A DNA stretch of 64,000 nucleotides, from assembly GCA_963682025.1 (NCBI GenBank), contig OY821519.1, positions 1,151,001-1,215,000 on the forward strand, written 5' to 3'. The notes below the pieces were generated by a model that made no database searches, had not been told where the DNA came from, and was given only the letters and a program-made list of their open reading frames with translations. Position numbers and translations under genes: made by a program. This document shows positions 22,826-34,991 of this stretch, one piece after another (the stretch's first letter is position 1; each line of letters begins with the position of its first letter). The stretch comes from Cordilura impudica (taxonomy: Eukaryota > Arthropoda > Insecta > Diptera > Scathophagidae).

Positions 22826-24499
22826 CATGCATCTCTATGCTCTGGTGAGTTCGTTAAAGTTCGTTTAGTATTTGTATTCGTCTTTATTTCTGCCCAGGAA
22901 TGGCTATTCCTTTGTGTTTTGAATAAATTTATTAGTTGGGAGAAATGTTTTCTGGAAAATCGATTTCAAAAAACAAAATTTTTTTATTTGTCACCCAGTC
23001 TTGTCTAAAAGCAAGAGATCGTATGGATGCTCTTTTAACATTTAATATTGTTACAACTATTTAATACAAACATAACATTAAGGAATGACATGGTTTGGTG
23101 GCTCTTAAAAAATCTGAGAAATTGACTTGATTTTGTTTTAAGTAATTCTTTTCTTTGCTTGGATGCACGCTTATGAAACCCTTAACAATTGTTTGTTTAT
23201 AGTCTTATTGCGCACGTATGTATGTGTGTGTGTGTGTATAGATGAGTGTATCCTTTGTACAAAAGGCGTTCAGGTGGAAATTTACATGTGCTGACGAGTG
23301 GCATATGGGTTGCATGCAAATAAATTGAACCAGCATATGGATAGTAAATATATCAGATAAATGCATACAGTACAAACTAAGCATTGCATACGAAAAGCGA
23401 AATGTTTACTCGTATGCAAGTATTTGGGTATAAATATTGTATACACTGGTTTACATTTCAATGTACTCGTATATCTATATACTTACATATGGTATAGGGA
23501 CATCTACATATTCACTCATACATTGTATGCACATACATGTGTAGAATTATGCATATAGCTTTGTAGAGTATTGAATATGTGTATGTATGTATGTATTGAA
23601 TGTACTGGTTGGCAAATTTTATGAGATGATATGAAATGAACAACAACAACAACAACAACAAAAATAATAACATCTACAAATTCAAGAGCAAAAAAAAAGT
23701 AACCTTAAAACTTCAGTTCAGTTTATAAGTTTTCTCATGCACGAACTGACTGTACTCGTACTCGTAGTCGTATACAAACACACATGGACAATATACTGGC
23801 ACATCCATCCATATTGCTAAGGGATTGATGTTTAGAACTCTTTGAGTTCAAACTGTTTGACACACACAGAGCCCAGAGAATAATAGTAATGCCGTTACAG
23901 TTCAAGTGGAAAATATCGTAATTTTATGAAAATTGATTATGTTAAATTGAAAAAAAAAAAACAAAAAAAAAATGTTTTGCAAATATTAGAGGTCATAAAA
24001 CAATTTGGAAAATATTCATTAACTATGAGGAAAAGTAATTTTGAAGAAGAAGATAGCTCTTAGTTGCCGAAATAAGTACTGATGAAATTATTAGAAAAAA
24101 AGATATGGGTCATTTCTTTTATTCTATTTTACTTGGATGACGAATAAGCTGATGCTTCAAATTCAATATAATTTGTCGAAAATGAAATCGGTTCTTTTAA
24201 TTTTTTTAATTCGCTAATATTTTTTAATCTCAATTATCGCGATATGCGAATGCAACTATAAATTATCTCATAAATTTTCTCCAAAATATCTAAATTATTA
24301 CTATTATCGATCATTTTGACAAATATGCAGAAACACGTATTTCTGTGTTGAATGTTAATGAATTTAAGTTTAAAGAGAAGGGTTAGGGACTAAGATACGG
24401 ATATAATTCAACAATTTAGGATGGTGTAAATTTTACGGTCAAGATCGAGAAGAAAATTAGGCAAGTTTCAGAAAATACACACTTGAAACATATGTTCTG
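22826..24499. other. Gene-free stretch with microsatellites
   Basis: It contains a GTATGTGTGTGTGTGTGT run (about 23216-23237) and a CAA run (23641-23661), plus TATG-rich sequence at 23575-23600. No gene or mobile element was recognised. Confidence 0.6.
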
Positions 24500-25090
24500 T
24501 TCTAAAGCAGCCAACACATATTTTTATTTTCATGTCATGACTGTGTTCCGTTTTAATATTTCGTAATCTACACGAACATTAAAAATTAAAACATTATCCA
24601 CTCGCAATCAGAAAAAAAAAAAACGAAATTAAGTCGTAAACAACATATAAAATTTCTCTGTTTTCTATTTTATTACCACCTTTTTTTTTTATTTTTTTTT
24701 TATTTTTACTATTATCTTTTTATTTTTATTTTTTATAACTTTTAGATTTTTCTAATAAATTTGCTTGAAATATTGTTGTCGTTACTATAGAGGTGTTTCA
24801 GATTTTTCCAATCGCGAGTGGATAATATTTTAATTTTTAGATGTACGCGTTGAAGAACATGTTCTGTTTTTTAGCAGTACACGTGCAAGAAAACGAACTT
24901 AAAATAGAGCTACACTCGAATCTGTGTGGTTTATGTGTGTTCGAAACAAAAAATACATGATAGAAAAATGTTCGTGTAGATAACGAAATATTAAAACGGA
25001 ACACAGTCATGATTGTGTTGGGCACCGTACAAAATTTAGAAACACACATAATTGATAAGAAAATAAAAATGTGTGTTTGTTGGTCTGAGC
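24500..25090. mobile_element. Foldback or MITE-like inverted-repeat element
   Basis: The left arm (about 24505-24625) and right arm (about 24800-25080) are inverted copies sharing GCGAGTGGATAATATTTTAA, GAAATATTAAAACGGAACAC and AAATAAAAATGTGTG. The right arm has an extra ~130 bp at about 24840-24968. No coding sequence and no clear target duplication were found. Confidence 0.65.
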
Positions 25091-25169
25091 TATGTTTGTT
25101 TACATATATGTACGAGTTTTTTTTTATTAAGTGTGTGTTTTTTTCTGAACTCTGAAATTAGGTACTCGA

Positions 25170-25669
25170 GGTACGAGTTGTTGAGTAGTTTTCACGTTTA
25201 AAAACATGTGAAACGATAAATATAAGTCTTTTGTAAATCGGTGCCAAATTTCGATGGAGTAGTTGTTTACATACATTTTTATGAAAAATGATCGAGCTTT
25301 TTCGAATAGTAGTTCATCAACAGTTCTTGTTATATAAGGTTATATCGATATATTTGAAAAAATTTTGTACCAGGTCGTAATTGAATTGAAATAAAAGCAA
25401 ATTTTCACATATGTATAGCAGTTATTTGTTCGTCCATAACTCAATTTTTATCGTAAAGGCTTAAGTTTTTAAATGAGTAAATAATATAATTTATTTATTT
25501 ATTTAAACAATTTTTTTTAGTTTCTGTTTTTTGTTGAGTAAGTTGCTCCAAACTTCAATTTTTGGCGGAATGCTTTGAAACTTGAAAAAAACATTCTCTT
25601 TGTGGAAAATTTTCTTAAAAATAGCATCAAACTTAAAAAAGCGCATATTGTTACACATTTGTTTCCTAA
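25170..25669 (+). repeat. Fragment of the ~195-bp degenerate array family
   Basis: It contains GAGCTTTTTCGAATAGTAG (about 25290), AAGCAAATTTTCACATATG and CTTTGTGGAAAATTTTCTTA, which recur in the array at 54540-56126. It is cut at 25667 by the Harbinger-like MITE. Confidence 0.65.
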
Positions 25670-26195
25670 GGCCGATGCCACGCAATAAGCGGCGAGCGGC
25701 AGAGCGATGAGCGGAAAAAATTTAAAACATATGAAATACGACTGAAGTGGCCACGCAATGAGCGGAATTTTTGAGCGGCTAAGCGGTGCCGCTCAGGAAT
25801 AGAACTTGTTGTAATTTTTAGTTGTTTTCTGAGCGGCAAAGAATAAAAATGGCAAAAAAAAAAAAATGGCTGTTCTTCGTTTTGTCAATCTGTAGCGCGA
25901 TTCAGTAACTTCTTTTAACTATAATTGAATCGTTAAAAAAGGAAACAACAAAATTATCGATTTAGGTATTCAGTAAAATTTTTAAACCATATTCGCTATT
26001 GTTAAAGTCAGCTGTTGTCGCTATCTTAACGACAACCATTTTTGTGTTGTTTTTCAATCGATAAAAAGTTAAAAAGGTTGAAATAAATAAAAATCATAAA
26101 ATAAATAAAAATCACTAATAAGCCACTTGCCGCTCAAACTCGCCGCTCTGCCGCTCACCGCTCTGCCGCTTGCCGCTCATTGCGTGGCCTCGGCC
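25670..26195. mobile_element. PIF/Harbinger-like MITE with TAA target duplication
   Basis: A 526-bp element. Its termini GGCCGATGCCACGCAATAAG (left) and GGCCGAGGCCACGCAATGAG (right, minus strand) are inverted, and both run into GAGCGGC-type repeats. It is flanked by TAA at 25667-25669 and 26196-26198. TWA duplications and a GG-start terminal repeat fit PIF/Harbinger. A third, internal GGCCACGCAATGAGCGG lies at about 25751. The middle carries 213 bp shared with 871-1090. No transposase is present. Confidence 0.8.
25889..26101 (+). repeat. 213-bp repeat shared with 871-1090
   Basis: It shares GCGATTCAGTAACTTCTTTT, CGCTATTGTTAAAGTCAGCT and CGACAACCATTTTTGTGTTG with the window start. It lies within the Harbinger-like MITE, so it is either an insertion in this MITE copy or part of the MITE core. 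Confidence 0.7.
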
Positions 26196-26271
26196 TAAGT
26201 GTTCAATATCAGTCGAGTAACGACTCTACAATTTTGGCTTGAACGGTTAAAAATTATTCATAAATTTTTTT

Positions 26272-26365
26272 TATACCCTCCACATCACTGTGCAGAGGGT
26301 GTATGTCAGTTTATCATTACGTTTATAACGAATTGAGAATTTAATTTGCGACCTCATTAAGTAAA
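26272..26365 (+). mobile_element. Helentron-like 5' fragment, second subfamily
   Basis: TATACCCTCCACATCACTGTGCAGAGGG, given here by its first half TATACCCTCCACATCACTG, follows a T run. The next bases (CATTACGTTTATAACGAATT) resemble the minus-strand fragment at 8880-9093. It is truncated by the following Helitron. Confidence 0.55.
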
Positions 26366-26738
26366 CTCAAACCTGTTTCTTGTAACCGATGATTTGTTCC
26401 GCAGTTTTCTCCCGATTTTGACAAAACGTATCTTATTAGCTGCAAAGAAAATTTGCAGATTTTTGAATTTTTAAATTTTTTTGGAGTTCTGCTCATTTAA
26501 AGTTGCTACTAACACATACATAAAATTATACAATGCTATGAGTTTGCATATTAAATTTGTTAATGCGTTTGCAATAAAATGAGTTTGTTTTCTTCATTCA
26601 CAACAATAATTGTGTTAAAAAGTGTTGAATTGAGAATTGGCTAAAATTGATTATAATACCTATAGAGTCTTTATTAAAAAGAAAAAAATAAAATTTCCTA
26701 GAAATTTTAATCGAATTTCGAGGGCTGCGATCTGCTAG
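26366..26738 (+). mobile_element. Helitron family C, copy 4 (5'-truncated)
   Basis: It matches family C from TTCTTGTAACCGATGATTTG onward and ends GATCTGCTAG before T, with the CGAATTTCG hairpin. The first ~20 bp, including the TC start, are missing. Confidence 0.8.
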
Positions 26739-27206
26739 TACTTATTTATTATATTATATTTATATAAAATATTATCTATACTTAATTATTTACGTGCTTT
26801 CAGAAATGAAAAATGTTATTAATAGTCGGTGATAAAGAAGAAGAAATCATATATTTCTAAAAATTCTAATTACTCTGTGTTCTTCATCAGTCAGCTTTCC
26901 TGATAAACATTGTAATAATTTTTATGTTTCTATACGAAATTTTTCTACTTAGAGCGATCGACTCACCTAAAGCTAAAACTAATTTATATTACTCGTTCCA
27001 GTCGACTAGCTTATTTTCTACTTAAGCAGCTCGATTAATGGGGAGCTCTGGTAATTTTAATCTGACGATGTTCTTTAGTCTCTAAAGATGTTTCATTATT
27101 TAAAAAATTTATATATTAACATTCCCAATTCTAGTAGAGAAGAATACTTGTTGCAATATCTAGATCGAGATATCTTTATTTGACACAACACCAATTTTTT
27201 TATATG
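26739..27206. other. Gene-free stretch
   Basis: No gene or repeat recognised. Confidence 0.5.
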
Positions 27207-27636
27207 AGTCATTCCATGCTAAACTAACAAATATATAAAATATTTCAACCCGACCACTTTTGACTTCATATACTTTTTTGAACTTTTCCCTGTTTAAACT
27301 TTTCTATTCCTTAAAGAACTTGCGATATTTATAGCTTATTCCACTATCTGGTCAGGGTATAATGAGCGTGTGCTGATGATTGTTGCAAGTAAAAATATTT
27401 GACCTTGATCCGTCTTTTATTATATCGATCGATTCAGAATAACTTTCTGAGCCGATTTAGCGATATCCGTCCGTTGAAAATTTAAGAAATTAGTTAAATG
27501 GAAATCCAATGAGATAAAAAAATCATTATACCATTTATATAACTGGAAAGAATGATTCCTGAGAGTTTCTTTGAAATATGAAGTGGTCGGATCAAATATC
27601 TGTAGGTTTATTTCACATGGAATTGACCATATTCTT
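27207..27636. repeat. Possible inverted-repeat element holding a DINE-1-like fragment
   Basis: The left arm (27207-27275: GTCATTCCATG...CCGACCACTT) and the right arm (27573-27636, minus strand: GTCAATTCCATG...CCGACCACTT) are imperfect inverted copies. A truncated DINE-1-like 5' region lies between them. Confidence 0.4.
27331..27476 (+). mobile_element. DINE-1-like 5' fragment
   Basis: It matches the first ~145 bp of the DINE-1-like family (GGGTATAATGAGCGTGTGCT, then TATATCGATCGATTCAGAAT and ATATCCGTCCG) and stops just inside the microsatellite region. Confidence 0.75.
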
Positions 27637-29266
27637 ATGAAGAAAATGTGTTTTTAACATCCGTAGAAAAGGTTTTGTAATTCAATTCAAAAAGAAAAAA
27701 ATATACAAAAAAAAAAAAACTACTCTTCGGGGAAAACTGGCACATAAACAGTCAAAAAAACACAACTAACACTTAACGACATAAGGTGAAAGAAATGCCT
27801 GAAGTACAGTTTGAAGTGATTTTCTGTTTTGTTTTTTTTTTTTTTTTTTTGGCTTGAAAGTACACTCAGGTGTTGCCACTTTAAATTATTCTTTCGTTGT
27901 CATTTTAGCTGGCGTTGAGACGACATGTAGCAGAAAGGAATCATCAAATGCTTAGGTAATTATTATATGACTTCTCCTACTTACGAAAGGAGTGCATTGG
28001 AAATTTAGTGACGGTTTGAGAAATTGTCTTATTGTCTATTTTAATTAGATTTTATCCTTGCTTTATTTTACTGACACTTATCAAAACGGTAATACGTATT
28101 GTAATTGGATAGTCCCATTTCGAAGAATACAAAAGAAAACGATTAACATTTTTTGCAGTAATTTGTCTTTTCTTATATTTTTCAATTCTACACTCGAAGA
28201 AATAAATGTAGCACCGTAATCATAAAATATTAAATACTGTGATGTTAGAAAAGATCGAAAAATAAAATGATTACTTATACAATGTTAACTATTACATGAT
28301 GCATGTGAGTTGAGTGAACATGTTGAAACAAAAACCACACTCCCCCAAAAAAAGTTTGTAATTAAAATTAGTGAACTGCGGTTGGTTTAAGTATCATTCA
28401 AACATCAAAATATTTATTCATTTTAGCTTTTTTTTGGCCTTTTATTTATTTTCAAGAGTGTTTGAATTTAACTTACATTGTTGACAAGTTCAACCGTGGT
28501 CTGCGTGAAGGTCTGCCTGTCGGTTGTTGTAACTGCCAATAAGTTTATGACTAAATGTAAATGTTAAAGTAAGTAATTAAAGTTTCGTTGTTTCGTGTTT
28601 GGTGGGAAAGACATTTTATGCAAGAATTTTTAATAAAAATTCCTTAAATTTTATCACTCGTGAAATTAAACGTTTTTGTAACTTTGAAAGCATAACGACA
28701 GGTAATCATTGGTAATTTGAATATTATTTCATGCTAGAGGTGTAATTAATGTACGATGAATACATACCAGATATACTCGTAATGACCGTCTCTATCCACC
28801 TCGCATTCCATACAACAAAATGTTCCATAAACGGCAGACTGACAAAATTAATATTATGAAGTGTTTAAATTGTGGCTAATTCTTGCAAAAACGTACTTGT
28901 CTCAGGGGTTACTAGTATGAAAGTGGTCCAAGTCCAAGTCTGGAAACATAAAAAATTGTGATTGCTTGTATCGTTGTGCGTTTCATGCAATTACCATAAT
29001 TTTATTTATTGGTTGAAAATGATCAATATCGGACAAAGCGACTTTAAGCGATTCCAGTAGCATTTAATAGTTTTGAGTGATCGTTTGGAAGGTATATTAA
29101 TATGATTTGGTTTGATTTAAAAAGTTCATGGAATATCTGCAAGAAAGTTATGTTTAGGATAATGAGGAGGGGAGAGGGAGCACTGTTTACCTTTGTTTTT
29201 ATTCCATGAAGATGTAGCAAAATATTTAATTTTACATGCTTTCATTTTAATATCTTTGTCTGTTTT
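27637..29266. other. Gene-free stretch
   Basis: It contains a 19-T run (27832-27850). No gene, RNA or mobile element was recognised. Confidence 0.55.
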
Positions 29267-29984
29267 TATACCCTATACCACTATGTGGTTTGGGATAACG
29301 ACTTTGTGCTGCTATTTGTAGCTACCAAAAATATTTGACCTCTGAGTCGATTTAGCGATGTCCGTCTGTGTCGATGTAAACTTTTAATCAAACTCTACGT
29401 CGGAAATATAAATATATATCCATGAAATTTAGTATATGAACTTCTATCGTCCACACGATGAACGCTATGGAAATTGGCTAAATACGGTCCATGTTTCAGA
29501 CCTAGTCCCCATACAAATGACCCCTATGAAATCGACTTAAATTGCCATAATATATAAATTATCGTATAGATCGCGGTCAAATTGGGTTTGTGTATGTTGA
29601 TTACGTCCAATTATCAGTTTCCAAAAATCAACCCCATATGGCAATTCTTTGTCATAGCCTCCATATAAAGCTGCTTCCCAATTTTCACTTTAATCTTTCG
29701 AAAAGCAAAAATATTGCACAGTTTTTTCTCAAATTTGGTTTGTATATATTATTTCAAAATATAAGTGACTTTAGCAAATATGATCAAGATCGGTACATTT
29801 TTCGACCTAGTCCCCATATAAATATAGCTTCCGATATGAAATTTTTCATATCTGCAGCCAAAAAAATTGATAACAATGCCACTCAAATTTTGTTTATGTT
29901 CATTTTCTATACCCACTTAGTTGGACCGAAGAGATAGGGTCTCTAAGCCATGGTATCGTATAGTCGGTCTAGACCGACTATAAT
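29267..29984 (+). mobile_element. DINE-1-like Helentron, copy 3
   Basis: Plus-strand copy with the hairpin TAGTCGGTCTAGACCGACTA at about 29960-29980. The CTTACTTGT tail is lost and the GTCC microsatellite is contracted to a single GTCCGTCTGTG. The frame 29590-29937 is a shadow. It faces copy 4, 3' end to 3' end. Confidence 0.85.
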
Positions 29985-30203
29985 TAGTCTGAAACTTCAG
30001 CATTTATTAAATCATCTTCTAAATTATTTAATCATTTTTGCTTGTGAATATTCCGAAAGCGGAAACTTTCAGCCTTTATGTAAAGTAAATGACCAAACAT
30101 TGGTTATTCTTTATTTTATCAGTAACATTTTTTTTTTTGATTTGCATACTTGATTTTAAGTAGTTTTATATAAATCTAAAAAAATCTAAATCAACTATAT
30201 ATA

Positions 30204-30803
30204 AATAAGAAAATTATAGTCGGTCTAGACTGACTATACAATACCCTATACCATGCTTTTAGACACCTAAGACCCAACTAATTAGATATGGAAAATAAGC
30301 ATAAACCAAATTTAAGTAGTATTGTTATTAATTTTGTTGCTTTCGGATATGAAAAAGTAGTTATCGGATGCTATATTTATATGGGGGCTAGGTCGGAAAA
30401 TGGAATCTGAACATATTTGGTAAGGTCATTAATTTTTTGCAAAAACATATACAAACTAAATTTGAGAAAAATCTGTGCAATAATTTTGTTTCTGAAAGAT
30501 TTTGGTGAAGATCTGGAATTAGCTTCGTATATGGGCTATGACTAAGAATTGTCCTATATGGTTTATTTTTGAATTACTGATTAATGGATATAAACAAGCC
30601 AGTTTCAAAGCGTGCATCCTATGATCGGTATGAGCTAAATTTCATCGAAATATATTCATATTTGCGACCTGTAGTTTGATTAAATCTTGACATGGACACA
30701 CAGACGGACGGACGGATAGACAGGCGGGCATCGTTAATTCAAAGAATCACTTTCTGAGTCGTTCAGTAGTTACAAACATCAACACAAAGGGGTATAGGGT
30801 ATA
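30204..30803 (-). mobile_element. DINE-1-like Helentron, copy 4
   Basis: Minus-strand copy, about 600 bp (internally shortened). The hairpin arm has one mismatch (GGTCTAGACTGACTA), and a GGACGGACGGATAGACAGG microsatellite is at about 30705. Only about 220 bp separate it from copy 3 in the opposite orientation. Confidence 0.85.
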
Positions 30804-31087
30804 AAAATGGGAATCCATATCAGGCTTTCAGATTTTTTAGGAAATAACTATAGTTTTGCTATATAATGCGTAATTACATATATTCCAAAAATTTTGATAA
30901 ATATTACAAAAAATATAACTTTTATTTTATAAGTGAAAATGGCAAAATTTGAGATAAATTTTTGTACTTTATATAGAATTATGGTAAGAAAATTCGGATG
31001 TGAAAAAAACGCGTTATTTAAACAGTTGTATTTAAAATTGTTTATATTTGTACCAAATTTTATTGCTTCCTGAGTTATTTATAAATA

Positions 31088-31439
31088 CTAGCAGATTCCA
31101 GCCCTCGAAATTCCAATGCAAATTATAGGAAATTTTATTTTTTCATTAAATAAAGACACTAAAAGTATGCTAATCAATTATAGCCAATTCACAAATCAAC
31201 GCAAAAAACAAACTCATTGTTGTTACAAACACATTAACATATTTAATAAATATACACATAGCATTGTATAATTTTATGTATGTGTTAGTAGGAATTTTAA
31301 ATGCAGTTTTAAAATCTGTAAATCTGCAAATCGGCTGAAAAGAAATACCTTTCAAATAATATACGTTTGGTCAAAATCGGGACAACGGTAGAACAAAACA
31401 TCGGTCACAAGAAATCGCCTAACCTATTAATATTATAGA
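31088..31439 (-). mobile_element. Helitron family C, copy 5
   Basis: Minus-strand copy: CTAG end at 31088-31091 and TCTATAATATTAATAGG start at 31423-31439. At 352 bp it is uninterrupted and gives the empty-site reference for the LTR insertion in copy 2. Confidence 0.85.
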
Positions 31440-31556
31440 TTCAAGGTCAAGTATAAAATTCGGTACAAAATGTGAATTTTAAGATTTTGCTTTCCATGTT
31501 GTAAACAAGAAAACTTAGTTGAAGTGAATAATTTACTGAAATTATTTGCATCTGAT

Positions 31557-31867
31557 CTGTTCTACCGTTTTATTCCGATTTTGACCAAACTTATGTTATT
31601 TAAAAGGTATTTATTTTTAGCCATTTTAAGTTTTTTACTTTATTTTGAGTAAATTCCATTTAAAGTTGCTACTAACACATACAGAATATTATGCTATGTG
31701 TGTATTTATTAAATGTGTTAATGTGTTTGTAACAAAAATGAGTTTGTTTTTTGTGTTGATTTGTGAATTGGCTATAATTGATTAGCATACCTTTAGGGTC
31801 TTTATTTAATGAAAAAATAAAATTTCGTAGAATTTGCACTCGAATTTCGAGGGCTGGAATCTGCTAG
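31557..31867 (+). mobile_element. Helitron family C, copy 6 (5'-truncated)
   Basis: It matches family C from CTGTTCTACCGTTTTATTCC and ends GGAATCTGCTAG before T. It lies 118 bp from copy 5 in inverted orientation. Confidence 0.8.
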
Positions 31868-32109
31868 TTTATTTATAAATCTGAAACCAATAAAAACTAA
31901 CTTATGAAATATTTCATTTCATTTAATTCTTATAAGTATTTAAAAATTCGCTGTGTTTAAATACCGTTAACTTACATTTTATCCGTTGTAATTTTGAAGT
32001 GCTTAATTCAATACTTAGTGATGTTGACTGGATTACGATTTTGTTTGGTCAAGTAACATAATCATGTTATGAAAAACCTATTGAAAATATCTGTATTGGA
32101 CTTTTCCCG

Positions 32110-32740
32110 GCTGCATTTACAAGCAAAGTTCTCTCTCTAATTTTAAAGTCTTTGTTTCTTGCTTCTTAAGCTTCTTCCGATTGGTAAAAGTGCATGCTGT
32201 ATAATCCTTGGCCCCATGAATAAAAAATGTATGCAAAGTGAGAGGCATGCAATACCACGGATCTTTTTCAACGAAGTATATAGCTGTGTTGTGAACAAAT
32301 GTACGAAAATTTTCCAAATGAATCTCATGAACACAAGAAATAACATTGGTATGCATTTTTTTTATCAGAGTTAAGTCCACTTTCATAATTTCTAGCGATA
32401 TTCCCGTCATTAGCGTTACCAAATCCTGGTTTTGGCTGATATACAATCAAACCAATTATTTCTCGAAATTATTTGGATACGCAATTTTGTCCCACCAAAA
32501 TTGTTTTATTTCTTCATTTCACAATTTTTTATAGGAATTTAAGACGATATGTGAAGAAGGCACTCAAAAAATCGAATATAGCCATGAAGTATAGACAACC
32601 CAAACTCCAAAGAATGCGCTTTTACTTCTCTCGCAATCATGCTGTTAATTGAATTGAACATCTTACTTGTGGCCCCACATATATTTAACTTTTGTTTAGA
32701 ATTTGTGTCCGTATAAACAAAAGAACACAATAAATGACAT
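32110..32740 (-). pseudogene. Transposon-type gene fragment (LHxxIRFFECLLHI / PWYxMPxTxHxxxIHG family)
   Basis: Two minus-strand segments in the same order. The first (32730 to 32539) contains GLSILHGYIRFFECLLHISS; the second (32446 to 32117) contains EIHLENFRTFVH and DPWYCMPLTLHTFFIHGAKD. From memory they match a large multicopy family of uncharacterised arthropod proteins with LHAWIRFFECLLHI and, further on, YPWYxMPxTxHKxLIHG. That family behaves like a mobile-element gene, but I cannot assign a superfamily. The usual GTxNDGNTARRFF block that should lie between the two is not recognisable, and the frames are broken. No flanking inverted repeats were found. Confidence 0.55.
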
Positions 32741-33139
32741 CAGAACTTTTTATACAAAAACGCAATTAAAAAAAATGGCTACGCGTTGTCTCAACTTTTT
32801 TTTTCTTGTAGATACAAACTGGAATCCTATGCTTTTTTTAAATCTACAAAAACTTTTTCAACTCGAACTAAATTAATAAATTGTGGCCCATTAAAAGTGG
32901 AAAATGATCCAATTTTAGACCTTTTAAAAAATATATGAAAAATATTTACACACGATATTTATAAACAAAAAAGTATTAACTATGTATATACCAAAATACC
33001 TGAAGTCGAAAGTTTTATCATAAAAGTTTTACTTTTGAAAGTCTTAGTGAGAAAAATAAGCACTTGAATCGTAAAGAATATAAATTTTTCCGCTTTTCGC
33101 AAAAACAGCAATAATTGATAATTTTGACAGCTCACTGCA
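32741..33139. other. Gene-free stretch
   Basis: AT-rich, nothing recognisable. Confidence 0.5.
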
Positions 33140-33570
33140 AGAAAAGCAAACAACCTATTTGAATGATTTTGACAAGAGGTGATGCAAAATTTTATCCACT
33201 TTTACCCGGTATAAAATTTTATTATAAAATCTGGATTTTTAAAATCAAAATAATCGCCACTTTGGGACCATTTAAACCCAAAGTGCATCGCACTAATTAT
33301 GCAACGAATAGTACGTTAAATCGGGCTTGTAACGATCTCAATAACATAAATGAAAAGGCCATTAAAAAAAATTTTAATCGCATTATTGAATTTTGCACTT
33401 CAAAAGAAAGTTTGAAGCTGTTTCTCTTTTAGTAATTAAATTTATAAAATCAGACATATTAACTTAATATACACATGTATTAATTTTTAATTTAAATTAT
33501 AGTCTGTAAGGAACTTTTGTATTCCATTGACTGAATAAATGAAATGAAATGAAATGAAATTAAATGAATC
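33140..33570 (+). pseudogene. 3' end of a LINE with GAAAT-type tail
   Basis: A frame to 33432 ends with HRTNYATNSTLNRACNDLN and a polar helix, resembling the C-terminus of some insect LINE ORF2 proteins (HRTNYG...R). It is followed by an AT-rich 3' untranslated stretch and a (GAAAT)n tail (about 33538-33560). That arrangement, a coding end followed by a short-repeat tail, is typical of a 5'-truncated non-LTR retrotransposon. Confidence 0.55.
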
Positions 33571-34991
33571 TTAAAACATTTAAGAATACCGTTGCTAAGA
33601 TATTCCATAATAAACATTAGATCAACTAATAAATGATCTTTGTTCTAACGTAATAAAATTTTGATGCATGACAGTTAAAAAAATGTCTCAATATTTTTAA
33701 ATGAAAACTCTGAAGATAAAAACAATTATTCTTGAACAGTTTTAAAGAATTTTTTGCCATTAATTTCACCATCTGAAAGTACATATTATGCACTTCATTA
33801 AGATAAACCAACGATATCGATTATTTTCCTTTTTAAAGTTTAATATTCCGCGAGAAATATGTTGTGTTAAAGTGAAATATAATTCTCAATTGAATCAAAC
33901 GCACAACTTTAAATATCGTTAAATGAACAATGTCTGACTTAGACGACTATTACTCTAACTGGAACATTTAATCATTGCATATCAATGACATAGGACAGTC
34001 AGCTATTAGTTGCTTTTAGCCATCATTTTTGATTATGTCGAAAAACCACTATTGCCATTTATAAATCATAATCGTGGCACACAAGAGAGTTGATTCAAGT
34101 TGATTCCTTCGAATTGATAATGAAAGTAAAAATAAAGCTTACAAAAGAAAACTTTCAACATAAACATGAAAATCTTCTTTAAATCCACTAGAGATGTAGC
34201 GAAGTAAAAAAAATAATAAGAAAAAAAAATAGCTAAACTGACAAAGAAATGTACAATTAGATGGTTATAGCCAAGAAACATTTTCTCGTAGCCAAAGTTA
34301 TACGAGTACGACATTAACCAAGTGGTGGTACAAAATGAACAACAAACTTTGTTTGCCTTGCACAAACATCCAGGCGTTCAAGTATTCATACTCGTACATA
34401 TTGTGAAATACCACTACCATCATTTGTTTGTACTGGCTGGTGGTAGAGGCATGATAGTGGTGGCATCATAAAAAAGTCCAGCAAATACATAGTACGTGAC
34501 CCTGATCATTTGAGTTTGAGTCTTATTTATAATTTTGATTTCCATCATAAGTATTTGTTATTTTTCATGTTACATTTTGTTCGCAATAGTTTCGCAACAA
34601 CTTCTTGCCATTGAAATGGTTACAATTGTTGTATGTAGTTTGTGCGAGTTCAGCTTGTCTACTTAATAATACTTACCAACTCTGGTTGTGAGTACAGATG
34701 TAGAAGTTGGCAATGTGATGATGATTATAATGATGAACAGAAACGTGCAGCAGATGTTGCAACTTGAGCAATCAACTAGACGGAAATGTTATCTTGTTTT
34801 ACAATAAAACACAACAACTGCATCAAAAAATGGTAAGAGTGAGAGAGAGCGAGAGAAATTGTAACAGGACGACCAGAAACACAATAGTTATATTCATGGT
34901 TTTGTTATGTTTGGCATTTTTTTTTGTTTTGACTTTCATTGTAGTTTTATGGATACGAAATCCTTAAGATTATTATATGTTTGTGTATGGA
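33571..34991. other. Gene-free stretch
   Basis: No gene or repeat recognised. A 68-residue frame at 34764-34967 ends in a hydrophobic stretch, but no homology or gene structure supports it. Confidence 0.5.

Noticed and set aside
24500..25090. hAT-type 8-bp target duplication around the inverted-repeat element
   Set aside because: The eight bases outside the two ends do not match; superfamily left unassigned.
34764..34967. 68-residue frame with a hydrophobic C-terminal stretch
   Set aside because: No family motif, no gene structure and no conserved start context; frames of this size are expected by chance.
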